The position numbers and the translations under genes were made by a program. From contig UQST01000020.1 of the NCBI GenBank assembly GCA_900543815.1, positions 1-48,930 on the forward strand: a DNA stretch of 48,930 nt, written 5' to 3'. This document shows positions 7,411-15,397 of this stretch, piece by piece. The stretch is from an uncultured Prevotellaceae bacterium. Its GTDB lineage: Bacteria; Bacteroidota; Bacteroidia; Bacteroidales; Bacteroidaceae. The first letter of the stretch is position 1; each line of letters opens with the position of its first letter. The notes beneath the pieces are model-generated. The model was not told where the DNA came from and searched no databases. It saw only the letters and a program-made list of their open reading frames with translations.

Positions 7411-8529
7411 ATGATGAAGGAACAGGAAAGGGTAGTCTTTGTAGATTACGTGCGTGTGGTGGCTCCGCTGCTGGTGATGCTGGTGCACGCAAGTGAGAAT
7501 TTCTATGCGGCCGATGCCTCGGGGCTGGCCGGCAGTGTGTCGGAACTTGCCTGCGAGAGCAACCGCTTCTGGGTAGCATTCTGGGACGGTGGTGTTTCGC
7601 GCTATTGTGTGCCCCTCTTTATGATGATATCTGCCTATCTGCTGGTGCCTATGCGGGCTGGGCAGACTATGGAGTCGTTCTACAAGAGGCGCTTCAAGCA
7701 CATCCTGCCTCCCTTCATCGTGTTCCTCCTGGCCTATTCGCTGCTGCCCCTATTGTGGGGCGCTATGACGTGGGAGCAGTCGCTGGCCGACCTGAAGACC
7801 ATTCCCTGGAACTTCACATCCATGAGCGGCATCCTGTGGTTCATGTATCCTCTCATCAGCCTCTACCTTATCATTCCTGTGGTGTCGCCGTGGCTGGAGC
7901 GCAGCCGGCCGCGTGAGGAACTCATTTTCATCGGTCTCTTCGCCGTGAGCACCTGCATGCCTTGGCTGCACCGCTACGTGAGCGCGGAGCTGTGGGGCGA
8001 ATGCTTCTGGAACCATTACCACATGCTGTGGTACTGCTCGGGCTTTATAGGCTATCTGGTACTGGCGCACTACATACGTGTGCACCTGACCTGGTCGCGC
8101 AGGAAGCGTGCATGGGTGGGACTGGTGAGCCTGCTTGTGGGCAGTGTGTTCACTGGTTGGGCGTTCTGGTGGAAGGGCGTTCCCGGTGAGGTCATCAACA
8201 CTCCCGACCTGGAGTGGGCGTGGGAGTTCTGCATGCCCAATGTGCTTGTGAGCACCTTCGGAGCCTTCCTGCTCTTCACCTGCATCCGCCAGGAGCGTGC
8301 TCCGAAGTGGATTGTGCAGGTGAGCCGGATGTCCTATGGCATGTATCTCATGCACATGCTGTTCCTGGCTCCAATAGCCTCGTATATAGTAAACGGGGAC
8401 CAGGCTAATCCCCTGATCCCCGTTGGGTTGGCCATCCCAGTGATAGCCGTACTGACTTACATCTGCTGTGCGCTGACCTCGAAGCTCATTTCGCTCCTGC
8501 CAGGCAGCAGGTGGATTATCGGTTGTTGA
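7411..8529 (+). CDS. Membrane acyltransferase (acyltransferase 3 family)
   Basis: A 372-residue polytopic protein with roughly ten hydrophobic segments. It opens like the OafA/WecH superfamily: VVFVDYVRVVAPLLVMLVHA, with the family's conserved His at about residue 26, and a later basic loop with YKRRFKHILPPF. Members transfer acetyl or succinyl groups to exported polysaccharides, peptidoglycan or other surface sugars. The substrate cannot be read from sequence. ATG codons at 7411 and 7414 are both possible starts. The 3' end overlaps the convergent glutaminase-family gene by 14 bases. Confidence 0.82.
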   Translation: MMKEQERVVFVDYVRVVAPLLVMLVHASENFYAADASGLAGSVSELACESNRFWVAFWDGGVSRYCVPLFMMISAYLLVPMRAGQTMESFYKRRFKHILPPFIVFLLAYSLLPLLWGAMTWEQSLADLKTIPWNFTSMSGILWFMYPLISLYLIIPVVSPWLERSRPREELIFIGLFAVSTCMPWLHRYVSAELWGECFWNHYHMLWYCSGFIGYLVLAHYIRVHLTWSRRKRAWVGLVSLLVGSVFTGWAFWWKGVPGEVINTPDLEWAWEFCMPNVLVSTFGAFLLFTCIRQERAPKWIVQVSRMSYGMYLMHMLFLAPIASYIVNGDQANPLIPVGLAIPVIAVLTYICCALTSKLISLLPGSRWIIGC

Positions 8530-11194
8530 GCCTCTTCTGCCCGTCTTCAATGTAGATTTCGCCCGGCTGCGGCTGCCCGATGAGCTGTCCGCCCAGGCTA
8601 TAGATTCCCTCATGAGAGCGCATGCCACCCTGGTGGTGTGCGCTTTCTGCATCGGGTGAAGCGATGCCCGTACCCAGTTGGCCCTTCTTGAACTTCTCCA
8701 TGAAGCACTTCATCCAGTAGCCGCCAAGCACCGAGCGTGCACGGAACATCCACATGTTGCCGCTGTCGGAGCGGTGGTTGTCGCTCACGGGAACACGTGA
8801 GGTGGTCTCGTTGATGTACTTCCAGATGGGGTTGGAGAGCTGGAGGAAAGACAACTGACTGGGTGCCATGGCGGCAGTCCACATTACCCAGTCGCTCTTG
8901 CAGCCAGCTCCGCGGCTGTCGAGGGGCAGTCCGTAGGCATTTACCTTGCTGCGGTAGAAGGTGAGTTCGCGCGTGCGCACTTCCTCAAAGAGCCCCCAAT
9001 CCCATATCTGATCCCATATGAGGTTGTACTTGGTGCTCCATGTGTTGCCCGCCGCACCGAAGTTGAGCAGATAATGCGCTCCGCCCACTGTGGTGTAGGC
9101 ATGCTGCTTCCAGTAGGCGGCCATCTCCTCGGCTTTCTGCTTGTACTCGGCAGCCACTTCCTCCAGGCCCAACTTGGAGGCCAGCAGAGCATAGCTTCTC
9201 ACACCCAGACAGGCTTTGACGGCCAGATTGGCATTGCGTTCCGAGGTGCCCATGAAGTCGTCGGTGCAGAGCTGGTTCACGGGATCCTTGCCGTGGGAAT
9301 AGAGGTAGTCGGTCCATCGGGTGAGTATCTTCCAGTACTTCCTGACGTAGTCCAGATCACCGTCAAGGTGCGTGATGAGGGTGATGAGCGTGAGCATGTT
9401 GCCCGCCTCCTCCACTGGCATTCCGTCACCATAGGTCTGTCCGTTGGCATGGGGATAGGCTCCCAGATCGTGGGCAGTCCAGTCCTTGTTCCATCGTCCC
9501 GTATATGCATATTGCAGTATGGGCGTTATCATCGCCTTGGCCAGCGTGGGTGAGTAGATCCAGAAGAGCGGTTGGGAGGGGTAGGTGACGTCGAGCGTGT
9601 TGATGAATCCGCCGGAGTCATTCTCACGCGACATGTATAAGAGGTTGCCCTCAGAGTCGCTCACCAGTTTGTGCGCAGCGCACACCTGGCGATACACAGC
9701 ACAGCATATTTCGGCATACTTCTCGCCACCAGTGCTGTAGGCATCGTCATACACCTGCTCATCCACCTGTCTGCAGCGCTCCATGATGCTGGCATACTGG
9801 CTGTGCAGGTCGGCGATGCGCTCGGTGATGGACACCTTGCCATCCTGTGTCCAGTAGGCTTTGCGGTCATTGCCAAAGAAGCGGATGGAGGCCACATCAT
9901 CGTAGGAGAGCGAGATGAAAGAGCCTGCGGGCTGTGTGCCCACCTGTCCCAGCGAGTCGCTGAAGGCGATGGAGTGGTAGGGAGAGCCTTTGTCTTGGCG
10001 CGGGCTGCGAGCCTCCCGGAGCTGCCCCTGTGCGAGGAACTGGCTCATGGCCTGTGCATGGGGGACGATGCTGAGTGTCTTGCCCGGCTGGGCAGGTGCA
10101 CTCACATAGTAATAGCCCCAGTCTATCAGTTCGCCTGTATGCGCCAGAGGTTTCTGGCTGGCGTTGCCGGCACGCACCACATTTAGCCCTGGGCAGACTG
10201 ATGTACCCATGAAGCGCGTCTGAGCCGTCTGCCCGCTGTTGCTCAGCGACATGGCTGCTGAAGTCTCCACGAGCAGGCTCACCTCGTGTGGCTGTCCGTC
10301 GTTGCTTCTGGCCTGATAGGACAGGTAGGTGAGGGGAGTGGTGAAGAGCTGCAGATCATCCATTACGAGCGGGGTGGTGAAGACCACATCGAGGTCAATG
10401 GCTCCGCAGGTGAAGGTATAATAGGTGCTGGTGGGCATCACCACACACGACTTCTGGGTGGCAGTGGGGAAATTGTCCTTGGCCAGTCCGAAATCGATGT
10501 AGGCGCCGCCGGCATTGTTCTTGCAGTGGGCGGCTATCACGTTGGTGCCTTCGTGCAGCAGGCTGCGATTGACCTTCACGCTCTGTCCGCTCACATCCCA
10601 AGTGTATCCCGTGGAGAGTACCTGCTGGCCGTTGACGTAAAGTTCAAAGGTGTCATCGTGCTTGTAGGTGGCATAGTAGTCGGCTGTAGCGTCTATCTCG
10701 GAGAGAGTCACCGTGCGACGAACCCAGATGTCGGCTCCTTCGCCTTGCCATTTGGTGCCGATGTTGGTGTAGTTGTCGTCGCCTCCTCCCCATGCGGCCT
10801 TGCCTTCGAGCCATGATGAATCGTCGAAGTCGGGCTTGGTCCATGCATTGCCCGAGGGTGCAGAGGTAGTATAGCGGCCAGTCCATACCTTTTCGTCGGC
10901 CATGGGTGCCAGCGTCTCCAGCGTGATGCCCATGAATCTGTAGGCCTGTCCATCCACGCGCACCACACCGTTGAGCGGCTTGGGTGTGTTGTGCCAGTGT
11001 GTGGGCGACCCCTGATAAAGCTTGTCATAGGGGCTCCAGATGCTGAAGTAGGGGTCAACGCTCACCAGCGGAACCGATGGCAGGCGCAATGCGTTGGTTC
11101 TGGCAGGCGAGAAGAGGTCGGCTCCCAAAACCGTGGAACTGAGGTTCAGGAGCAGACACAGCGTGCCAGCAACTGACAGGTAATTCCTTTTCAT
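8516..11194 (-). CDS. Secreted glutaminase-family protein (DUF4965/DUF1793 type) with jelly-roll insert
   Basis: The 892-residue product has a signal peptide (MKRNYLSVAGTLCLLLNLSS). An N-terminal family region follows with LRLPSVPLVSVDPYFSIWSP. The C-terminal alpha-helical region contains YPHANGQTYGDGMPVEEAGN and YNLIWDQIWDWGLF, as in Bacteroidetes proteins annotated glutaminase, DUF4965 or DUF5127. Residues about 105-235 (AWGGGDDNYTNIGTKWQG, later ELYVNGQQVL) form a galactose-binding-like jelly roll inserted between family domains. The last 25 residues (YSLGGQLIGQ, IYIEDGQKR) resemble a decayed Prevotella C-terminal sorting motif. It is the last gene of the unit starting at lolD, 64 bases after the GH53-like gene. 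The true substrate (amide or glycan) is uncertain. Confidence 0.78.
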   Translation of the reverse strand: MKRNYLSVAGTLCLLLNLSSTVLGADLFSPARTNALRLPSVPLVSVDPYFSIWSPYDKLYQGSPTHWHNTPKPLNGVVRVDGQAYRFMGITLETLAPMADEKVWTGRYTTSAPSGNAWTKPDFDDSSWLEGKAAWGGGDDNYTNIGTKWQGEGADIWVRRTVTLSEIDATADYYATYKHDDTFELYVNGQQVLSTGYTWDVSGQSVKVNRSLLHEGTNVIAAHCKNNAGGAYIDFGLAKDNFPTATQKSCVVMPTSTYYTFTCGAIDLDVVFTTPLVMDDLQLFTTPLTYLSYQARSNDGQPHEVSLLVETSAAMSLSNSGQTAQTRFMGTSVCPGLNVVRAGNASQKPLAHTGELIDWGYYYVSAPAQPGKTLSIVPHAQAMSQFLAQGQLREARSPRQDKGSPYHSIAFSDSLGQVGTQPAGSFISLSYDDVASIRFFGNDRKAYWTQDGKVSITERIADLHSQYASIMERCRQVDEQVYDDAYSTGGEKYAEICCAVYRQVCAAHKLVSDSEGNLLYMSRENDSGGFINTLDVTYPSQPLFWIYSPTLAKAMITPILQYAYTGRWNKDWTAHDLGAYPHANGQTYGDGMPVEEAGNMLTLITLITHLDGDLDYVRKYWKILTRWTDYLYSHGKDPVNQLCTDDFMGTSERNANLAVKACLGVRSYALLASKLGLEEVAAEYKQKAEEMAAYWKQHAYTTVGGAHYLLNFGAAGNTWSTKYNLIWDQIWDWGLFEEVRTRELTFYRSKVNAYGLPLDSRGAGCKSDWVMWTAAMAPSQLSFLQLSNPIWKYINETTSRVPVSDNHRSDSGNMWMFRARSVLGGYWMKCFMEKFKKGQLGTGIASPDAESAHHQGGMRSHEGIYSLGGQLIGQPQPGEIYIEDGQKRLNNR

Positions 11195-11258
11195 AGGTTT
11201 GTTTTTGTTTGTTGATGAATATGGTAGATCGTATTGTGCGTGTTCCTCAGGGGAACTC

Positions 11259-12395
11259 TTACTTGGTCAGTGCGTCGATGATTTGCGTGGGTCGGCCGTT
11301 GCTGAGGAATGCCCCTTGCGTGTAGCCCCGCCAGCCCTCGTAGGCTTCGGGCTCGTGGTAGATGACTCCTCGGCATGTGGTGTTGGCGCGGGCTTCCTTC
11401 ACCAGCTGCCGCATGTGCATGCTGCCCGCTGTCTCTTGGCTTACGGGCACCCCGCATTCCACTATCATGCAGTGCTTCTTGTACTTGTTGAAGAGCATGT
11501 CGATGGTTTGCATGGTGTAGGCAATGGCATCGTTCTCGTTTTCTATGCCGTAGGAGATGGCGGTGTTGAGCAGTTGGAAGGAAGAGCCGACCGACTGCGT
11601 GGGGTAGAGCGCCAGTCCTATTTGGTCATAATCTGTGGTGCGCAGCCCGTCGAGGGCGGCACATAGCGACGGCTGATGCAGTGGGTTGCCGGCTGCCACG
11701 ATGATCTGTGCTTTGGGGCAGATGGTTCTGGCAGACCTGCATGCGCTGCTCACCAGGGTGGCATATTGGGTGGGATAGCGGGTGAGGTAGCCTGCGGGCC
11801 AGAGCAGACCGTTGTCTAGCTGGTTGCCTATCTGTATCCAGCGCGGTTCGACACCTTCCTCTGTGAGGGCCTGCAGCACGCTGGCAGTGTGTGAGCGAAC
11901 GTCCTCGGCCAGCATCTCCATGCTATGGTCCTGCCATTCCTGCGGTGTGCGTTGCAGGCTCGACGAGGCTATTGTGTCGCTGAAATGCAGGCTTACCAAG
12001 AGGTCGAGGCCAAGTTGGTGGACACGTCTGGCCTTGCGCAAAACATCATCCATAGCGCAATAGCCGTCACGGGGATTCACCAGCACACGCAGAGCAATGG
12101 CGTTCAGCCCCAGATCCTGCATGACTGCCGGACAGTCCATCGGCTCCCGATGGTTCCACGAATAGAACTTCTTGCCCTCATCCTCCATCTGTGAGTACCA
12201 ACTGATGTCTGCTCCGCGGGCAAAGTCCTCGGGTTTCACTTCGGGCAGAGTGTCCTTGCCCGTGGTGTCGGGCACCAGTGTACTGTCGCCGGGAGTGGGA
12301 GCAGGAGGAGTAGGTGGCATGATGGGGTCGTTCCCGCCACAGGATGCTATGGTCAGGAAGAGCAGCAGCAGGGGGATGATGAGTCGTGTCTTCAT
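11259..12395 (-). CDS. GH53-like (endo-beta-1,4-galactanase fold) lipoprotein lacking the acid/base Glu
   Basis: The start at 12395 gives a lipoprotein signal (LFLTIASC) and a Pro/Thr linker, then a GH53 TIM barrel: ARGADISWYSQMEDEG, LRVLVNPRDGYC, HFSDT, and the nucleophile region CMIVECGVP. Active GH53 enzymes carry GNE in the acid/base loop. Here it reads IQIGNQLDNGLLWPAG, with a CAG codon for Gln. LRVWVNP has also become LRVLVNP, and the tryptophan usual after HYSDT is absent. The protein is probably surface-exposed and may bind galactan-like glycans without cleaving them, or have changed activity. It overlaps the cvfB-like gene by four bases (ATGA). Mature length is normal for the family. 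Confidence 0.8.
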   Translation of the reverse strand: MKTRLIIPLLLLFLTIASCGGNDPIMPPTPPAPTPGDSTLVPDTTGKDTLPEVKPEDFARGADISWYSQMEDEGKKFYSWNHREPMDCPAVMQDLGLNAIALRVLVNPRDGYCAMDDVLRKARRVHQLGLDLLVSLHFSDTIASSSLQRTPQEWQDHSMEMLAEDVRSHTASVLQALTEEGVEPRWIQIGNQLDNGLLWPAGYLTRYPTQYATLVSSACRSARTICPKAQIIVAAGNPLHQPSLCAALDGLRTTDYDQIGLALYPTQSVGSSFQLLNTAISYGIENENDAIAYTMQTIDMLFNKYKKHCMIVECGVPVSQETAGSMHMRQLVKEARANTTCRGVIYHEPEAYEGWRGYTQGAFLSNGRPTQIIDALTK

Positions 12396-13267
12396 TCTAT
12401 GGATTTGCCTTGTGGTGTCAGGCGGATGCCTGTGTTGGATATCTCTATAAGCCGCTGGCGGTAGAGGTCGCCCACGGCTTTCTTGAACACTTTCTTGCTT
12501 ACGCCGAACAGTGCATAAATCTCCTCGGCCGGACTCTTGTCGCCGAGAGGAGTCTGCCCGCCGTTCATCTGCAGATGCCGAAGCAGTTGCGCGCTGAAGT
12601 CCTCCACACCGCGCTGGCCCGGGCACTGCAGCGAAAGGTCCAGTTTACCATCGGGCCTGACCTGGCTGATGTAGCCTTTCACACGGTCGCCAGTGCGCAG
12701 AGTGCGGAACATCTGCGTGTCGTAGAGCAGTCCGCCATAGCGTCCATCCACAATGGCTTTCAGCCCCAGGTCGGTCTTCTGCCAGATGAGCAGTTCCACC
12801 TGGTCGCCTGTACGGTAGGGCGGAAAGTCCTGTGAGAGGAAATGCTCCACCTTGGCGCTTGCCATGATGCGGTATGTTTCGGGGTCGAGATGCACATGCA
12901 CGATGTAGCTGTGCCCCTTCATCATCTTCATCTTCTGCTCTCTGAAAGGCACGAAGAGGTCCTTCAGCGGCCCCCAGTGCAGGAAAGCACCGAAGTTGTT
13001 GACCCATGCTACCTCCAGATAAGCAAAGTCGCCCACCTGGGCCAGCGGCATGTGTGTGGTGGCCACAATGCGCTCCTGGGTGTCGAGATAGAGGAAGACT
13101 TCAAGCGGTTCGCCTATATGCACGTCGATGTCGGGGCGTATCTCGCCATTGGGCAAGAGCACTTCGCCATATTGTTCACCGCCGTCCAGGTAGAATCCGA
13201 ACTCCACTTGCCTGTTCACCTTGAGCTGGCATGTGCGTCCTATCTGCAGTTCGTCTTTATCTCTCAT
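12392..13267 (-). CDS. cvfB: CvfB-like S1 RNA-binding protein
   Basis: This 291-residue cytosolic protein matches the CvfB/YitL layout: three S1-like OB domains followed by a C-terminal winged helix (YALFGVSKKVFKKAVGDLYR). Typical pieces are QVEFGFYLD, EVFLYLD, and VNNFGAFLHWGPLKDLFVPF at residues about 90-110, with the last OB strand near GYISQVRPDGKLDLSL. Relatives influence virulence-factor expression and bind RNA. The gene overlaps lolD upstream and the GH53-like gene downstream by four bases each (ATGA), so translation is probably coupled. Why an RNA-binding protein is tied to these genes is not evident. Confidence 0.88.
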   Translation of the reverse strand: MRDKDELQIGRTCQLKVNRQVEFGFYLDGGEQYGEVLLPNGEIRPDIDVHIGEPLEVFLYLDTQERIVATTHMPLAQVGDFAYLEVAWVNNFGAFLHWGPLKDLFVPFREQKMKMMKGHSYIVHVHLDPETYRIMASAKVEHFLSQDFPPYRTGDQVELLIWQKTDLGLKAIVDGRYGGLLYDTQMFRTLRTGDRVKGYISQVRPDGKLDLSLQCPGQRGVEDFSAQLLRHLQMNGGQTPLGDKSPAEEIYALFGVSKKVFKKAVGDLYRQRLIEISNTGIRLTPQGKSIE

Positions 13268-13968
13268 ATCTGTTCCTCCGTTTGTGTCTGTGTGGTTGAT
13301 GGTTCTGTGATGTAGCCGTCCAGCATGTGTATGGTGCGGTCGGTCTGGCTGGCCAGCGCTTCGTCGTGTGTCACGATGACGAATGTCTGGCCCATACGGT
13401 CGCGCAAGTCAAAGAAGAGACGGTGCAGTTCTTCCTTGTTGTGAGTGTCGAGCGAACCGCTTGGCTCGTCGGCAAACACCACGGCGGGATGGTTTACCAG
13501 AGCCCGTGCAACAGCTACGCGCTGCTTCTCTCCGCCCGAGAGCTGGTTGGGTTTGTGCTCTGCGCGGTCGGCCAGACCCATGAAGTCGAGCAGTTCCTGT
13601 GCTCTCTGTCGTGCCTCCTTCTTGCTTGTTCCGCCTATCAGAGCCGGTATCATCACGTTTTCGAGCGCGGTGAATTCGGGCAGCAACTGGTGAAACTGGA
13701 ACACGAAACCGATGTTCTTGTTGCGGAAGTGTGCAATCTTGGTGGCCGAGAGGCGGCTTACGTTCTCCCCGTCAATAATCACTTCACCCTCATCCGGGCG
13801 GTCGAGTGTACCCATGATTTGCAGCAGGGTGGTCTTTCCTGCACCGCTTGGTCCCACAATGGCCACCACTTCGCCCCGGTTCACTTGCAGGTCGATGCCT
13901 CGCAGCACCTGCAACGAACCGAAGCTCTTGGTGATTCCGTGTAGCTGTATCATGCTGTCTGTCTGCAT
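13264..13968 (-). CDS. lolD: LolD/MacB-type ABC transporter ATPase
   Basis: A 234-residue ATP-binding subunit with Walker A GPSGAGKTT (residues 39-47), the signature LSGGEKQRVAVARAL, Walker B VVFADEPSGSLD, and the H-loop in FVIVTHD. The LolD/MacB subfamily is shown by LQIMGTLDRPDEGEV and by the length. Partners are usually LolC/E-type permeases for lipoprotein release or MacB-type exporters, and no permease gene is adjacent. The start could be 13968 or the internal Met at 13953. It is first in a four-gene minus-strand unit. Confidence 0.85.
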   Translation of the reverse strand: MQTDSMIQLHGITKSFGSLQVLRGIDLQVNRGEVVAIVGPSGAGKTTLLQIMGTLDRPDEGEVIIDGENVSRLSATKIAHFRNKNIGFVFQFHQLLPEFTALENVMIPALIGGTSKKEARQRAQELLDFMGLADRAEHKPNQLSGGEKQRVAVARALVNHPAVVFADEPSGSLDTHNKEELHRLFFDLRDRMGQTFVIVTHDEALASQTDRTIHMLDGYITEPSTTQTQTEEQI

Positions 13969-13989
13969 GCTTATTGTTCTTTGTATATT

Positions 13990-14242
13990 CAGTCAAACAT
14001 GTTCTTTTGTTGGAGGATAACTCTCAGGCAAACTTCCGGGCCAGTCTGCTTCCTGCCTCTTCCGCTCTGCCCAATAACCTCCGTCGTGCCACCTGGCCGA
14101 ATCCACAGTGGTTGTCCTATTCCATAAAGCCTTTGACCTCCGCTTCCCAGCCGGCAACCCAGGCAAAGCCACGGCGGCAGTCGGCTTTCGGAAAACCTCT
14201 GACCCACGATTCCCAACCAGTAAACCGGCCGAAGCAGCTGCG
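13990..14242. repeat. Intergenic segment with a 66-bp spaced duplication
   Basis: Thirty-eight bases from 14126 recur with about 70 percent identity at 14192. Shared cores include TGACC and TTCCCA. The spacing of 66 is three times 22. On the minus strand it can be read as WxxxVxGF-type peptide repeats after the stop of the upstream hypothetical gene, with further stops, so I do not call a gene. Nothing else is seen between 13990 and 14125. Confidence 0.5.
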
Positions 14243-15397
14243 CTATTGTCCTATGGGAACCAGTCCTTTGTGGTCTTCCCAGCGGAACAGTTTGGCTTCG
14301 CAATACTGTCGTCCTGTGGCCTTGTCGCGTCCGCCCATCGAGACGTAGAAGCGTCCGTCGCCCAGAGAAGTCAGTCCCGTGTTGCCCCATTTGAAGTTCC
14401 AGCCCCAAGTGCCGTGCTTTGTATCCTGCTCGCCTTGCTGCAGGAGCGGCATCACCAGTCCGCTGGTCTTGGGCTCCACACCGCGAAGCACCTCCTTGAC
14501 AGGCTTCTGCTTTCCATCCACCACGAAGAGGCCGAAGTTCTTCCAGTCGGGTTTCTTGCCGGTATAAACGGCAGCCAGCATATTGCCCGTGTGGCTGTCG
14601 TAGCACAGGTTCTGCACTCCCCAACTGGTGTTGCCCGTATATATATAATAGGTATAGGCAGGATTCTGTGGTCCGCTCTGGTGTAGGTTCTGTGCGCTGA
14701 GCGGCTGCTCGTACTTCTTGAGCTTCTTCACATCGTAGCAGAGCAGCACCTGATAGTCGTTGTCAGTGCGGTCGTTTTCCGAGTAGATGCCGTAGGCCAC
14801 ATAGAGCATATTGCGTCCGCCTTTCTTTCCCCAGCGGGGTGCCAGCGTGAGTCCATCCACTCCTGAGCATCCGAAACGGTGCTCCACGGTGCGGCCCAGA
14901 TTGGTGACCTTGGCCTCGTAGTCCCTCACAGCGGGATGCAGATATACGCTGGTCATCACCTCGGCGGCACTCATGTGCTCGCGGTTGATGCGTGCTACAT
15001 CGAAGATGGCCACGTAGAAACCCGTCTTGTCGTCGTTCTCTACGCCGCCCAGACCCTTCATGATGCCTTTTCCGATGGCATCATGCTTATATTCCAGGCT
15101 GCCGTAGAGACGGCCGTCGTCGGGATTGAGCGAGATGCAACCCAGGTGTCCGGTGAGTCCTTCCACGCTGCCCAGCACACGTCCCTGCATATCCACCTTG
15201 ACCAGACTGGTGGTGAAGGACATGTACATGCAGTTGCGCTCATGGTCGTAGGCTATTCCCTGCACGTGGAATTTGTCCTGCAGGCCGGTCTTCACCGTGG
15301 TGGGAAGGTTCTGTGCATGTGTCTCTGTGGTGCATGGGATGATGGCTCCCAGTGCCATCCAGAGTGTGGCCAAAGCCGAAAGTCTCAGTTTGTTCAT
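14243..15397 (-). CDS. Secreted protein of unknown function, possible beta-propeller
   Basis: The start at 15397 gives a signal peptide (MNKLRLSALATLWMALGA, likely cleaved after THAQ) and 384 residues. Repeated short motifs such as HVQGIAYDHERNCMYMS, LVKVDMQGRVLGSVEGLTGH and CISLNPDDGRLYGSLEY look like YncE/SMP-30-style propeller blades. The segment SWGVQNLCYDSHTGNMLAAVYTG has the same character. No catalytic motif is evident. It overlaps the antiporter stop by four bases (ATGA), so the two are probably co-translated. Proteins of this kind are periplasmic or extracellular in related genomes. Function unknown. Confidence 0.65.
   Translation of the reverse strand: MNKLRLSALATLWMALGAIIPCTTETHAQNLPTTVKTGLQDKFHVQGIAYDHERNCMYMSFTTSLVKVDMQGRVLGSVEGLTGHLGCISLNPDDGRLYGSLEYKHDAIGKGIMKGLGGVENDDKTGFYVAIFDVARINREHMSAAEVMTSVYLHPAVRDYEAKVTNLGRTVEHRFGCSGVDGLTLAPRWGKKGGRNMLYVAYGIYSENDRTDNDYQVLLCYDVKKLKKYEQPLSAQNLHQSGPQNPAYTYYIYTGNTSWGVQNLCYDSHTGNMLAAVYTGKKPDWKNFGLFVVDGKQKPVKEVLRGVEPKTSGLVMPLLQQGEQDTKHGTWGWNFKWGNTGLTSLGDGRFYVSMGGRDKATGRQYCEAKLFRWEDHKGLVPIGQ

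Noticed and set aside
13989..14624. A 211-codon minus-strand frame
   Set aside because: Most of it overlaps the secreted-protein gene in another frame, and the rest lies in the 66-bp spaced repeat.
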